DNA from: Candidatus Omnitrophota bacterium
GTDB lineage: Bacteria; Omnitrophota; Gorgyraeia; 1-14-0-20-64-10
Assembly (NCBI GenBank): GCA_023248095.1
Contig: JAHFFF010000048.1
Span: 1-10,462, forward strand
Length of the DNA: 10,462 bases
Direction: 5' to 3'
Position 1 is the stretch's first letter, and each line of letters opens with the position of its first letter. Positions 1 to 6,330 of this stretch are shown piece by piece. The notes below the pieces were generated by a model. It did not search any database. It saw nothing but the letters and a program-made list of their open reading frames with translations, and was not told the origin of the DNA. A program made the translations under genes and the position numbers.

Positions 1-553
1 CCTTTCCTATATTGAAGGAAGTGGTGGCCTCATAGAGGAGCGGCGCCTTCGGCCGGCCGGTCCGGATGTAAACTGGCCCGATCATCTCCGCCGCCTGCTT
101 CACCAACGCCCGAGTGGCATGTTCGTCGGCCGGCAGGATCACGGTGAAACCGGGCAGAGAGGTCATCAGCGCCACATCCTCGATCGACTGCTGAGAGACC
201 CCATCCTCCCCGACGCTGATCCCGCCGTGCGAGGCAACCACCTTCACGTTTTGATGGGGAACGGCCACCGCCATCCGCAATTGATCGTATCCCTTGCAGG
301 TCATGAAGCAGGCGAAGCTGGAGATGAATGGGATTTTCCCGGCTTGCGCCAGACCACCCGCCAATCCCACCAGGTTCGCCTCGGCAATTCCCACATTGAA
401 GAAGCGGTCCGGGAACTCTTTCGAGAATGGCCCCGTGCGTGTGGAGGAGGCAAGATCTCCATCGAGAACGACGATCTTCGGGTTTTTCCGTCCAAGCTCG
501 ACCAGCGCTTGTCCGTACGCATCCCGCGTGGCCAACCCCAGCTTCTTCTCCAT
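1..553 (-). CDS. Transketolase, C-terminal subunit (split type), 3' end beyond window
   Basis: Second half of a two-gene transketolase, which transfers two-carbon ketol units between sugar phosphates with thiamine diphosphate (TPP) in the cytosol. The visible 184 residues cover the pyrimidine-binding domain; the C-terminal domain lies off the left edge. Family marks are DGDLASST (31-38), GIAEANLVGLAGG (55-67) with the catalytic Glu58 that activates TPP, SHGG (108-111), GEDG (115-118) and RTGRP (164-168). Odd: the family's GEDGPTHQ loop reads GEDGVSQQ, so the active-site His is Gln121. The ATG at 553 starts 8 bases after the upstream subunit's stop. An in-frame GTG at 565 would instead overlap that stop as GTGA and has an AGGGG stretch 4 bases ahead, so the start could be 565. 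It is surely co-transcribed with the N-terminal subunit. The identity is clear, but 1-deoxyxylulose-phosphate synthase-like side activity cannot be excluded from sequence. Confidence 0.93.
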   Translation of the reverse strand, partial: MEKKLGLATRDAYGQALVELGRKNPKIVVLDGDLASSTRTGPFSKEFPDRFFNVGIAEANLVGLAGGLAQAGKIPFISSFACFMTCKGYDQLRMAVAVPHQNVKVVASHGGISVGEDGVSQQSIEDVALMTSLPGFTVILPADEHATRALVKQAAEMIGPVYIRTGRPKAPLLYEATTSFNIGK

Positions 554-561
554 TGCAGCGA

Positions 562-1446
562 TCACTTCGCCCCTTTCTTGATTTTGCCGGCGGCCACCAG
601 AGCCTGCGAGAGGGAAGGATCGCCGTCAAGTTCCTTCAGCGCGGCCTGGACTTCCTCTGAAGTGGGGGCCACGCCGTGGAAGTAGTTGTTGTTCTCCATG
701 AAGGAAACCCCCTTCCCCTTCACCGTATTCGCGATAATCAGGTGCGGCTGGCCCTTCACCTGTTTCGCCTTTTCAAGGGCCTGAAGGATCTGCGGGATGT
801 CGTGGCCATCCACCTCCTGCACATGCCAGCGAAAGGCCTCCCACTTCGCCCGAATCGGCTCCGGATCCAAGATGTCCTTCACTGCCCCGTCCAACTGAAA
901 TTTGTTGTAATCCAGGACGGCGATCAGCCGTTCCAATTTGTGGAAGCCGGCGAAGGCCGCCGCCTCCCACGTCTGCCCCTCCTCCGTCTCGCCATCGCTG
1001 AGCAGGCAGTAGACCCAGGAGTCCTTGCGATCCATCTGGGCGGCCAAGGCCAGCCCGCTGGAAATGGAAAGCCCCTGCCCGAGTGATCCGGTGCAGGCCT
1101 CCAACGCCGGCAGATGCCGCGTATCCGGATGCCCCTGCAGAGGAGAACCCAGTTTTCTCAACGTCCCCAGGAGCTCTTTAGGGAAATAGCCGGCCAAGGC
1201 CATCGCCGCGTAAACAACCGGGCATCCATGTCCCTTGCTCAGGACAAAGCGATCCCGCTCCTCCCAATGGGGATTCCTGGGATCATATTTCATTGCGTGG
1301 AAGAAGAGACAGGTGATCAGATCGGCGGCAGACAGGGAGCCACCCGGATGGCCTGACCCGGCAGTGCCCAACATGCGGATGATCTCTTTTCGAATCTCCT
1401 TGGCGACGACAGGAAGTTCCGCGACAGGGAGTGATTGGGGTGCCAT
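562..1446 (-). CDS. Transketolase, N-terminal (TPP-binding) subunit
   Basis: First half of the split transketolase, binding the diphosphate and Mg end of TPP. With the ATG at 1446 it is 294 residues, a normal length for this subunit. Motifs in order: SGHPGG (31-36), KGHG (71-74), GHPDT (105-109), GSLGQGLS (120-127), and the TPP motif SDGETEEG (150-157) ending at DYNKFQ (179-184), with Asp151 and Asn181 as expected metal ligands. The frame stays open upstream to a TTG at 1485, but I reject that start. The TTG is the first half of a TTGACG -35 box, and the predicted transcription start falls downstream of it, about four bases before the ATG at 1446. No Shine-Dalgarno is visible, consistent with a nearly leaderless mRNA. 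It forms an operon with the C-terminal subunit. Confidence 0.93.
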   Translation of the reverse strand: MAPQSLPVAELPVVAKEIRKEIIRMLGTAGSGHPGGSLSAADLITCLFFHAMKYDPRNPHWEERDRFVLSKGHGCPVVYAAMALAGYFPKELLGTLRKLGSPLQGHPDTRHLPALEACTGSLGQGLSISSGLALAAQMDRKDSWVYCLLSDGETEEGQTWEAAAFAGFHKLERLIAVLDYNKFQLDGAVKDILDPEPIRAKWEAFRWHVQEVDGHDIPQILQALEKAKQVKGQPHLIIANTVKGKGVSFMENNNYFHGVAPTSEEVQAALKELDGDPSLSQALVAAGKIKKGAK

Positions 1447-1456
1447 TGCGAAAGCG

Positions 1457-1485
1457 ATGATACCGATTTTCCGCAGCGCCGTCAA
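1457..1485 (-). promoter_or_regulatory. Sigma-70-type promoter of the transketolase operon
   Basis: On the minus strand, TTGACG (1485-1480) and TATCAT (1462-1457) are separated by exactly 17 bases. Transcription should begin near 1450, leaving a leader of only about 3-6 bases before the ATG at 1446. This promoter is also the argument for that start codon. Read by eye; no start-site data. Confidence 0.6.
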
Positions 1486-1518
1486 CGCCGATTACAGAAC
1501 AAGGAGTGGTTTATAGGC

Positions 1519-1547
1519 TTGAATTATGTATTCGAATCGAATACAAC
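1519..1547 (+). promoter_or_regulatory. Candidate leaderless promoter of the RHH/DUF6922-like gene
   Basis: TTGAAT (1519-1524) and TACAAC (1542-1547) lie 17 bases apart. The predicted start of transcription is at or next to the ATG at 1554, and no ribosome-binding site precedes that ATG. The -10 box is a mediocre match. The spacer contains the palindrome listed separately, as expected for an autorepressed antitoxin promoter. Confidence 0.4.
1527..1545 (+). promoter_or_regulatory. 19-bp perfect palindrome, likely operator
   Basis: TGTATTCGA, a single central A at 1536, then TCGAATACA: two perfect 9-base inverted arms. It lies between the candidate -35 and -10 boxes and 8 bases before the start codon of a gene whose N-terminus looks like a ribbon-helix-helix. 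That is the expected place for a dimeric repressor to bind. It could also affect the divergent transketolase operon, whose promoter begins about 40 bases away. Confidence 0.55.
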
Positions 1548-1553
1548 TAGAGT

Positions 1554-1991
1554 ATGGTGAGAAACAGGCTGACAACCCTGCGGCTTTCCAAGGAGGAGGC
1601 GGAGGAGGTAGACCGCTACTTAAAGAATAACCCAGTCTTCGGTTCCATTTCCAGTCTGGGAAGGGTAGCCATCATGGAATTCGTTCACGCTCAAAAAGGC
1701 TTGAAGCTCCTCCCTAACCCATCCTCCCCCCAAAACCGCAGGCCGGACTTTCTGTGGGACTATGACCTGACGGAAGCGCAGGCCAAAGAGATCCTCCACC
1801 ACGCTCCCCGGGCCCAGCGAAAGTGGCTGGCGGCCCGTATCCTGGAGCGGCTCAGCGTTCCCGCCGTCTTCAACTATTTGGATCTGGATGAAATACGGGA
1901 GATCCTGCCGGAATTGCGGATGAACCCGAAAGTGAAAAGACATTGGGAGGAAGCAGTCCGCCTATGGACAAGGCCGGCCCAAAAACCTTAA
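1554..1991 (+). CDS. RHH-like N-terminus plus DUF6922-like domain; probable antitoxin of a decayed AbiEii-type pair
   Basis: A 145-residue protein. Residues 1-45 read as a short beta strand (RLTTLRLS) followed by two helices, typical of a ribbon-helix-helix DNA-binding domain. After a Pro-rich linker, residues 64-140 contain FLWDYDL, a helix with RKWLAARILERLSVPAVFNY, and a closing HWEEAVRLW. This resembles the DUF6922-type domain (WD.D near the start, a conserved 'ERlL' helix, a terminal W), often encoded just before AbiEii/AbiGii nucleotidyltransferase toxins. The family match is from memory. The following gene overlaps its last 28 bases and is a remnant of such a toxin. It starts at ATG 1554 without a Shine-Dalgarno. 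Inferred role: autorepressor and antitoxin left behind after its toxin was deleted. The function is not proven by the sequence. Confidence 0.7.
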   Translation: MVRNRLTTLRLSKEEAEEVDRYLKNNPVFGSISSLGRVAIMEFVHAQKGLKLLPNPSSPQNRRPDFLWDYDLTEAQAKEILHHAPRAQRKWLAARILERLSVPAVFNYLDLDEIREILPELRMNPKVKRHWEEAVRLWTRPAQKP

Positions 1992-2121
1992 CAGCCCTAC
2001 AAAAGGAAGCGCTGGACCTGCTGTTCTCCCACCCCGGATGATCAAGCCACTTACACTGAACGAGTTGACCGGCTTCTACCACGACCTGCGCAAGCGCATC
2101 CTGATTCGGCTGAAACCTTAA
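1964..2121 (+). pseudogene. Gutted AbiEii-like nucleotidyltransferase toxin (internal deletion remnant)
   Basis: ATG 1964 opens a 25-codon frame, MDKAGPKTLTALQKEALDLL plus five more residues, ending at TGA 2039-2041. The 'LT.LQkE.L..lF' start is how many AbiEii/DUF1814 toxins begin, just before their FFLTGG nucleotide-binding motif. Directly at the stop, a different frame (2038-2118) reads MIKPLTLNELTGFYHDLRKR and seven more residues to TAA 2119-2121. That resembles the usual C-terminal tail of the same family ('..PL..eEL..F...L...L'). The roughly 200 residues between, including the catalytic GG.D.DLf and related motifs, are missing. The simplest reading is one internal deletion that also shifted frame near 2038. 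It overlaps the 3' end of the DUF6922-like gene, the normal arrangement for the pair. The family assignment rests on short tails and memory. Confidence 0.6.
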
Positions 2122-2156
2122 AACAGTAAAACACCAAAAATTTTATGCTGTTCTGA

Positions 2157-2165
2157 TGTTATAAT
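2157..2165 (+). promoter_or_regulatory. Extended -10 promoter for the nuoJKLMN operon
   Basis: TGTTATAAT is a perfect extended -10 element (TGnTATAAT). No good -35 lies 16-18 bases upstream, as is usual for this class. Transcription would begin near 2171-2174, which is inside the longest nuoJ frame. It would therefore favour ATG 2179 over ATG 2164 as the start codon. Confidence 0.5.
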
Positions 2166-2679
2166 GACGGCTTTCCAAATGGTTCATCCGCTACTCTTCT
2201 ACACTCTCTCCGGACTCATGGTGGTGGGCGCCCTGGGGGTGATCTTCGCCAGGGTGCCGATTTACGCGGTCTTAAGCCTGGTCATCACCCTGTTCGGAAT
2301 GTCGGCCCTCTTTGTTGCTCTGGGGGCTTATTTTGTCGCCGCCATTCAGGTGCTGGTTTACGCGGGAGCGGTGCTGGTGCTGTTCCTCTTCGTGGTGATG
2401 CTGCTGGACATGGCGCCTGAGGCCCTGTTCCGAGCTCGTAGTAGAATCATGATGGTCGCTGGAATTGCCTTCGGTGGGATCTTCCTCTGGCAGTTGGTTC
2501 ACGTGACGGTCGTGATTGGCGGTCGCCCGGGACTCTTCACCAAACAGCCTGTTGCCGGCACCACCGCTGCAGTCGGGAAACTCCTGTTCACCACGTACGC
2601 CCTTCCCTTTGAGGCAGCCTCCATGCTGCTGCTGGTCGGGATCATCGGCGCGATCGTGCTGGCCAAGAAAAAGCTATGA
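2164..2679 (+). CDS. nuoJ: NADH-quinone oxidoreductase subunit J
   Basis: Membrane subunit of complex I that helps connect the quinone cavity to the antiporter-like subunits. It has 171 residues and about five hydrophobic helices. The family hallmark AIQVLVYAGAVLVLFLFVVMLLD sits around 60-80 (VQVLVYAGA core). The start is uncertain: ATG 2164 gives MTAFQMVHP, while the in-frame ATG 2179 (MVHPLLFY) fits the extended -10 element better and still includes the first helix. Neither has a Shine-Dalgarno. Its TGA overlaps nuoK as ATGA. It is first of five genes J-K-L-M-N; nuoA-I are not upstream, where the toxin-antitoxin remnant lies instead. Identity is secure from the motif and the gene order. Confidence 0.95.
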   Translation: MTAFQMVHPLLFYTLSGLMVVGALGVIFARVPIYAVLSLVITLFGMSALFVALGAYFVAAIQVLVYAGAVLVLFLFVVMLLDMAPEALFRARSRIMMVAGIAFGGIFLWQLVHVTVVIGGRPGLFTKQPVAGTTAAVGKLLFTTYALPFEAASMLLLVGIIGAIVLAKKKL

Positions 2680-2987
2680 CCGCGCCGATCACGCTGAGCC
2701 ATTTGCTTGCTCTGAGTGGGCTCCTTTTCTCCATAGGCCTGGTGGGAGTTATGACCCGCCGGAATATCCTCCTCATCCTCCTGAGCTTGGAAATTTTGCT
2801 CAGCTCTGCCAACCTAGCCTTCGTCGCCTTCTCCCGATCGCTCGGGGACCTCTCGGGCCAGATCATGGTCTTTTTCGTTATGGTGGTGGCTGCCGCAGAG
2901 GTGACGGTGGGGCTGGCCATCGCTCTCCTCATCTCCCGCAAGGCCGGCAACCTCAACGCCGACGAGCTGCGGAACCTGAAATGGTAG
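2676..2987 (+). CDS. nuoK: NADH-quinone oxidoreductase subunit K
   Basis: A 103-residue, three-helix membrane subunit of complex I, MrpC-like, carrying proton-path glutamates. Both key acids are in place: Glu39 in LSLEILLSSANL and Glu75 in VVAAAEVTVGLAI, matching the pair essential in Escherichia coli (Glu36 and Glu72). The typical RRNILLILLSLE stretch follows helix 1. It starts at ATG 2676 within the nuoJ stop (ATGA), and its last codons overlap nuoL by 7 bases, so translation is probably coupled. Length and residues are normal for the family. Confidence 0.97.
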   Translation: MTAPITLSHLLALSGLLFSIGLVGVMTRRNILLILLSLEILLSSANLAFVAFSRSLGDLSGQIMVFFVMVVAAAEVTVGLAIALLISRKAGNLNADELRNLKW

Positions 2988-4843
2988 CCGCTCCCTGGAT
3001 CATCCTTTTCGCCCCGGCACTGGCCTGCGCGGCCATCGTCCTATTCGCCCGTAACTCGAAACCTTTGAGTGCAACGCTCGCCATCGGCGGTCTGGCGGTC
3101 AGCTTCTCATTCGCCGTGTATGCGCTGCTTCAGTCCCTGCATCCACTCGCTGAAACCATTGAGAGTTCCGTTTCCTGGGTCAATCTGCCGGGATTGGCGC
3201 TGGAATTCGGCCTGCTGCTGGACCACCCTTCCATTCTAATGAGCTTGGTGGTCACCGGCGTGGGGCTGATGATCTTCATCTACTCGGTCGGTTACATGGG
3301 AGAGGAGCGAGGCCTTCCCCGATACTTCGCCTTCCTCTCCCTGTTCGCCTTCTCGATGCTCGGCATCGTACTGGCAAACAACTTCGTGACCCTGTTCATC
3401 TTCTGGGAACTGGTGGGAGCCAGCTCCTACCTGCTGATCGGTTTCTGGTACGAGCGCCCGAAGGCGGCCGACGCCGGAAAGAAGGCCTTCCTGGTCAACC
3501 GGATCGCTGATTTCGGCTTCCTCATCGGCATCCTCATGCTGTGGAACCTCTCCGGTCTGGAAGGACAATCGCGAACGCTCAACTTCGCGGAATTGGCGGA
3601 AAGGCTGCAGGCCTTGGTGGCACACGGAACCCTTTCCCCTCAACTGCTGACGGCCGTCGGCCTGCTGGTCTTCTGCGGGGTACTGGGCAAATCGGCCCAG
3701 TTTCCTCTGCACGTCTGGCTGCCGGATGCGATGGAGGGCCCGACCCCGGTCTCCGCCCTGATCCACGCAGCAACGATGGTTGCCGCCGGAGTTTACCTGA
3801 TCGCCCGAACCTTTTTCCTCTTCTGGCAGACGCCCGAGGCGATGGCATGGGTGGCCGCAATCGGAGGTTTCACAGCCCTCTTTGCCGCGAGCCTCGCCTT
3901 GGTGGAGGATGACATCAAGCGGGTCCTGGCCTACTCCACCCTGAGCCAGCTCGGATACATGGTGATGGCCTTGGGATTGGGCGGCTACGTAGCCGGCATC
4001 TATCACCTCACCACGCATGCCTTCTTCAAGGCCCTCCTGTTCCTGGGCGCCGGCTCTGTGATTCATGCCCTCCACACCAACAACATCTGGGAAATGGGCG
4101 GACTGTTGAAGAAGATGCCGGTCACCAGCATCACCTTCCTGATCGCGACGCTGGCCCTGTGCGGAATCTTTCCCTTAAGCGGCTTTTGGAGCAAGGATGA
4201 GATCTTGGCTGTGGCCTTCTTCCGGAATCCTCTCCTCTGGGTAGTCGGCACAGCCACCGCCGGATTGACCGCCTTTTACATGGGCCGGGTCTTTTGCGTG
4301 GCCTTCCTGGGCTCCGCCCGCGCACACAGCGCCGGCCACGCCCACGAATCTCCGCCGGTCATGTCGGTGCCGCTCATGCTCTTAACGGTTCCTACGATGG
4401 TGGCCGGATTCATCGGCATCCCTCATTACCTGCACCATGGGCAGGAGGCCGGGGTTCACGTCCCATTTAATGCCATCGTTGCAGGCATCTCCACTCTGGT
4501 CGCGATGGCCGGCTTATCTCTCGCTTATGCTGTGTATGGGCGAGGGTATCAACCGGGAATACAGGTCCAGCGAGTTCTGGCTCTGGCGGCGGTGCCTCTT
4601 TCCAGAAAATTCTGGGTGGATGAGGTGTATGGCTGGATCAACCGGAACATCCAGCAGAGATTCGCCGACCTGCTGAGCCTTTTCGAGCGGTACATCATCA
4701 TCGGCCTTTACGTGAACGGGGTGGCGAAGATCACGGGATTCACCGGTTCGGTCCTGCGCCTTGCGCAGACCGGAAAGGTCCAGGGCTACGCCGCCACGCT
4801 CCTGGCCGGCTTGAGCCTGCTACTGTATCTGAGCCTGCGATGA
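2981..4843 (+). CDS. nuoL: NADH-quinone oxidoreductase subunit L (antiporter-like)
   Basis: Distal proton-pumping subunit of complex I. With ATG 2981 it has 620 residues, close to the usual 610-630. The frame is open much further upstream (to 2516), but that part only shadows nuoJ and nuoK. MVAAPWIILFAP is a normal NuoL beginning and overlaps the nuoK stop by 7 bases. Pumping residues are present: Glu143 in FWELVGASSYLLIGFW, Lys237 in GKSAQFPLHVWLPDAMEGP, and the HAATMVAAGVYL helix with His262. DDIKRVLAYSTLSQLGYM and HAFFKALLFLGAGSVIHA follow, then GFWSKDEIL. The C-terminal region includes a helix likely corresponding to the long lateral helix. Unlike the NuoM next door, nothing key is missing. 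Confidence 0.97.
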   Translation: MVAAPWIILFAPALACAAIVLFARNSKPLSATLAIGGLAVSFSFAVYALLQSLHPLAETIESSVSWVNLPGLALEFGLLLDHPSILMSLVVTGVGLMIFIYSVGYMGEERGLPRYFAFLSLFAFSMLGIVLANNFVTLFIFWELVGASSYLLIGFWYERPKAADAGKKAFLVNRIADFGFLIGILMLWNLSGLEGQSRTLNFAELAERLQALVAHGTLSPQLLTAVGLLVFCGVLGKSAQFPLHVWLPDAMEGPTPVSALIHAATMVAAGVYLIARTFFLFWQTPEAMAWVAAIGGFTALFAASLALVEDDIKRVLAYSTLSQLGYMVMALGLGGYVAGIYHLTTHAFFKALLFLGAGSVIHALHTNNIWEMGGLLKKMPVTSITFLIATLALCGIFPLSGFWSKDEILAVAFFRNPLLWVVGTATAGLTAFYMGRVFCVAFLGSARAHSAGHAHESPPVMSVPLMLLTVPTMVAGFIGIPHYLHHGQEAGVHVPFNAIVAGISTLVAMAGLSLAYAVYGRGYQPGIQVQRVLALAAVPLSRKFWVDEVYGWINRNIQQRFADLLSLFERYIIIGLYVNGVAKITGFTGSVLRLAQTGKVQGYAATLLAGLSLLLYLSLR

Positions 4844-6330
4844 ACCCGATCACCGGCATCCTCCTCTGCCCCATCGTAGGCTCTCTCATCCTCTTACTGG
4901 TGCCCCAGCGCCGGAGCAACTGGGTCCGCTGGATTTCCACCGTCGCCACCGGCATCCCGGTGCTCATCTGCATGGCCCTCCTCATCCAATTTCCGCGGGG
5001 CCATGCCGGCTACCAGTGGGTGCAGAAGATCCCCTGGATCCCCGCCCTTGGCATCCAATATCAGGTGGGCGTCGATGGGATCAGCCTGACCCTCCTTCTG
5101 CTTCACGTCCTGTGCGGATTCACCGGGGTGCTCATCTCTTACCGGATCAAGGAACGGGTGAAGGAATATTACATCTTCTACCTCCTGCTGATCGGAGGAG
5201 TCGCCGGGGTTTTCGTTTCGCTGGACCTCTTCTTCTTTTACCTGTTCTACGAAATGGCGGTGATCCCGATGTTCCCGCTCATCGGAATCTGGGGCTCGGG
5301 GGATAAGAAGTACGCCACGATGAAGCTGACGCTCTACCTCACCGCAGGGGCGGTGCTGGCCCTCATTGGACTGCTGGCCCTCTACGCCGTCAGCGGGGCG
5401 CACAGCTTTGATCTCATCTTCCTCGAGCGTTACCTCACGCAGAATCCGATTCCCGGCCATCTCCAGAAGTGGCTTTTCCCATTCCTGCTGATCGGGTTCG
5501 GCGTGATCGCTCCGATGTGGCCGCTGCACTCCTGGTCTCCGATGGGCCACGCCGCGGCGCCGTCTGCGGTGAGCATGCTGCACGCAGGCGTGCTCATGAA
5601 GCTGGGCTCCTACGCCATCCTGCGCATCGCCGTGCAGCTTCTCCCTCAAGGGGCCTACACCTGGCTGCCCTGGGTAGCCCTCCTCTGCATCATGAACATC
5701 ATCTACGGCGGTTTTGTCGCCCTGGCGCAGAAGGACATGAAGTTTCTGATCGGGTATTCCTCCTCGAGCCACATGGGGTACGTGCTGCTGGGGATCGCCT
5801 GCTTGAATCCGGTGGGATTAAACGGCGCGGTGCTCCTCATGTTCGCGCACGGGCTCATGACGGCGACGGCCTTCGCCACCGTCGGCCACGTGTACGACCA
5901 GACCCACACGCGGATCATTTCCGACTGGGGGGGGCTGGCCCGTAGGATCCCGTTCATCTCCACCGCCTTCATCATCGCCGCGATGGCCTCCAGCGGCCTG
6001 CCCGGCTTCGCCAACTTCGTCTCGGAGCTGCTGGTCTTCTTCGGGGCCTGGAACAGCTATCGGTGGTCGGCGCTGGCGGCGGTCTTCGGGATCGTCATCA
6101 CCGCCTTCTACATGCTGCGGGCCGTCCGGACCGCCTTCTTCGGCCCTCTGAATATGCGCTGGGCGGAGCTGGAGGATGCCGCCGGATTTGAGCGGGTGCC
6201 TTATCTCATCCTGATCGCCGCACTGCTGATCGTCGGCTGCTGGCCCCGGTTCCTGCTGGAGATCATTTCCAGTTCCACCGGAACGGTCCTCTCCCACCTC
6301 ACTCACTTGGAGACCATCGCCAAGCTATGA
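4840..6330 (+). CDS. nuoM: NADH-quinone oxidoreductase subunit M (antiporter-like, variant lysine site)
   Basis: Middle antiporter-like subunit of complex I, 496 residues, normal length, about 14 membrane helices. It starts at ATG 4840 overlapping the nuoL stop as ATGA. Conserved parts are Glu138 in LFYEMAVIPMFPLIG, Lys254 in HAGVLMKLGSYAILR, the KDMKFLIGYSSSSHMGYVLLG segment, and MASSGLPGFANFVSE. Odd: by hand alignment to Escherichia coli NuoM (AFAVKMPMVPLHGWLPDAH), the helix-7 Lys234 position is Ile223 and the Asp of LPDAH is Met235 (GFGVIAPMWPLHSWSPMGH). The reading frame is intact and the neighbouring residues align well, so this is not a frameshift. I recall similar 'H.WSP.GH..AP..VSMLHAGVLMKLG' versions in other bacteria, so it may be a clade variant rather than damage. 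Confidence 0.95.
   Translation: MNPITGILLCPIVGSLILLLVPQRRSNWVRWISTVATGIPVLICMALLIQFPRGHAGYQWVQKIPWIPALGIQYQVGVDGISLTLLLLHVLCGFTGVLISYRIKERVKEYYIFYLLLIGGVAGVFVSLDLFFFYLFYEMAVIPMFPLIGIWGSGDKKYATMKLTLYLTAGAVLALIGLLALYAVSGAHSFDLIFLERYLTQNPIPGHLQKWLFPFLLIGFGVIAPMWPLHSWSPMGHAAAPSAVSMLHAGVLMKLGSYAILRIAVQLLPQGAYTWLPWVALLCIMNIIYGGFVALAQKDMKFLIGYSSSSHMGYVLLGIACLNPVGLNGAVLLMFAHGLMTATAFATVGHVYDQTHTRIISDWGGLARRIPFISTAFIIAAMASSGLPGFANFVSELLVFFGAWNSYRWSALAAVFGIVITAFYMLRAVRTAFFGPLNMRWAELEDAAGFERVPYLILIAALLIVGCWPRFLLEIISSSTGTVLSHLTHLETIAKL

Noticed and set aside
30..685. Long open frames on both strands across the transketolase C-terminal subunit (for example 30-629 minus and 119-685 plus)
   Set aside because: They are shadows. 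The real gene reads the minus frame starting at 553 (or 565) and runs off the left edge, with clear transketolase motifs; the others are rich in Arg/Gly/Ser with no family pattern.
1447..1485. TTG start at 1485 for the transketolase N-terminal subunit
   Set aside because: The TTG is part of a TTGACG -35 box with a TATCAT -10 at 17 bases, so these bases are promoter. ATG 1446 gives a normal N-terminus.
2516..2980. 155-codon N-terminal extension of NuoL
   Set aside because: It overlaps nuoJ and nuoK in another frame and its residues are not membrane-like. NuoL proper starts at ATG 2981 with normal length.
3236..4075. Long minus-strand frame opposite nuoL, and similar ones opposite nuoM (4894-5772, 5818-6306) and nuoN (6354-6920)
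   Set aside because: Hydrophilic, Glu/Gln/Gly/His-rich antisense of membrane helices, a common artefact in GC-rich genes. No ribosome-binding site or family motif.
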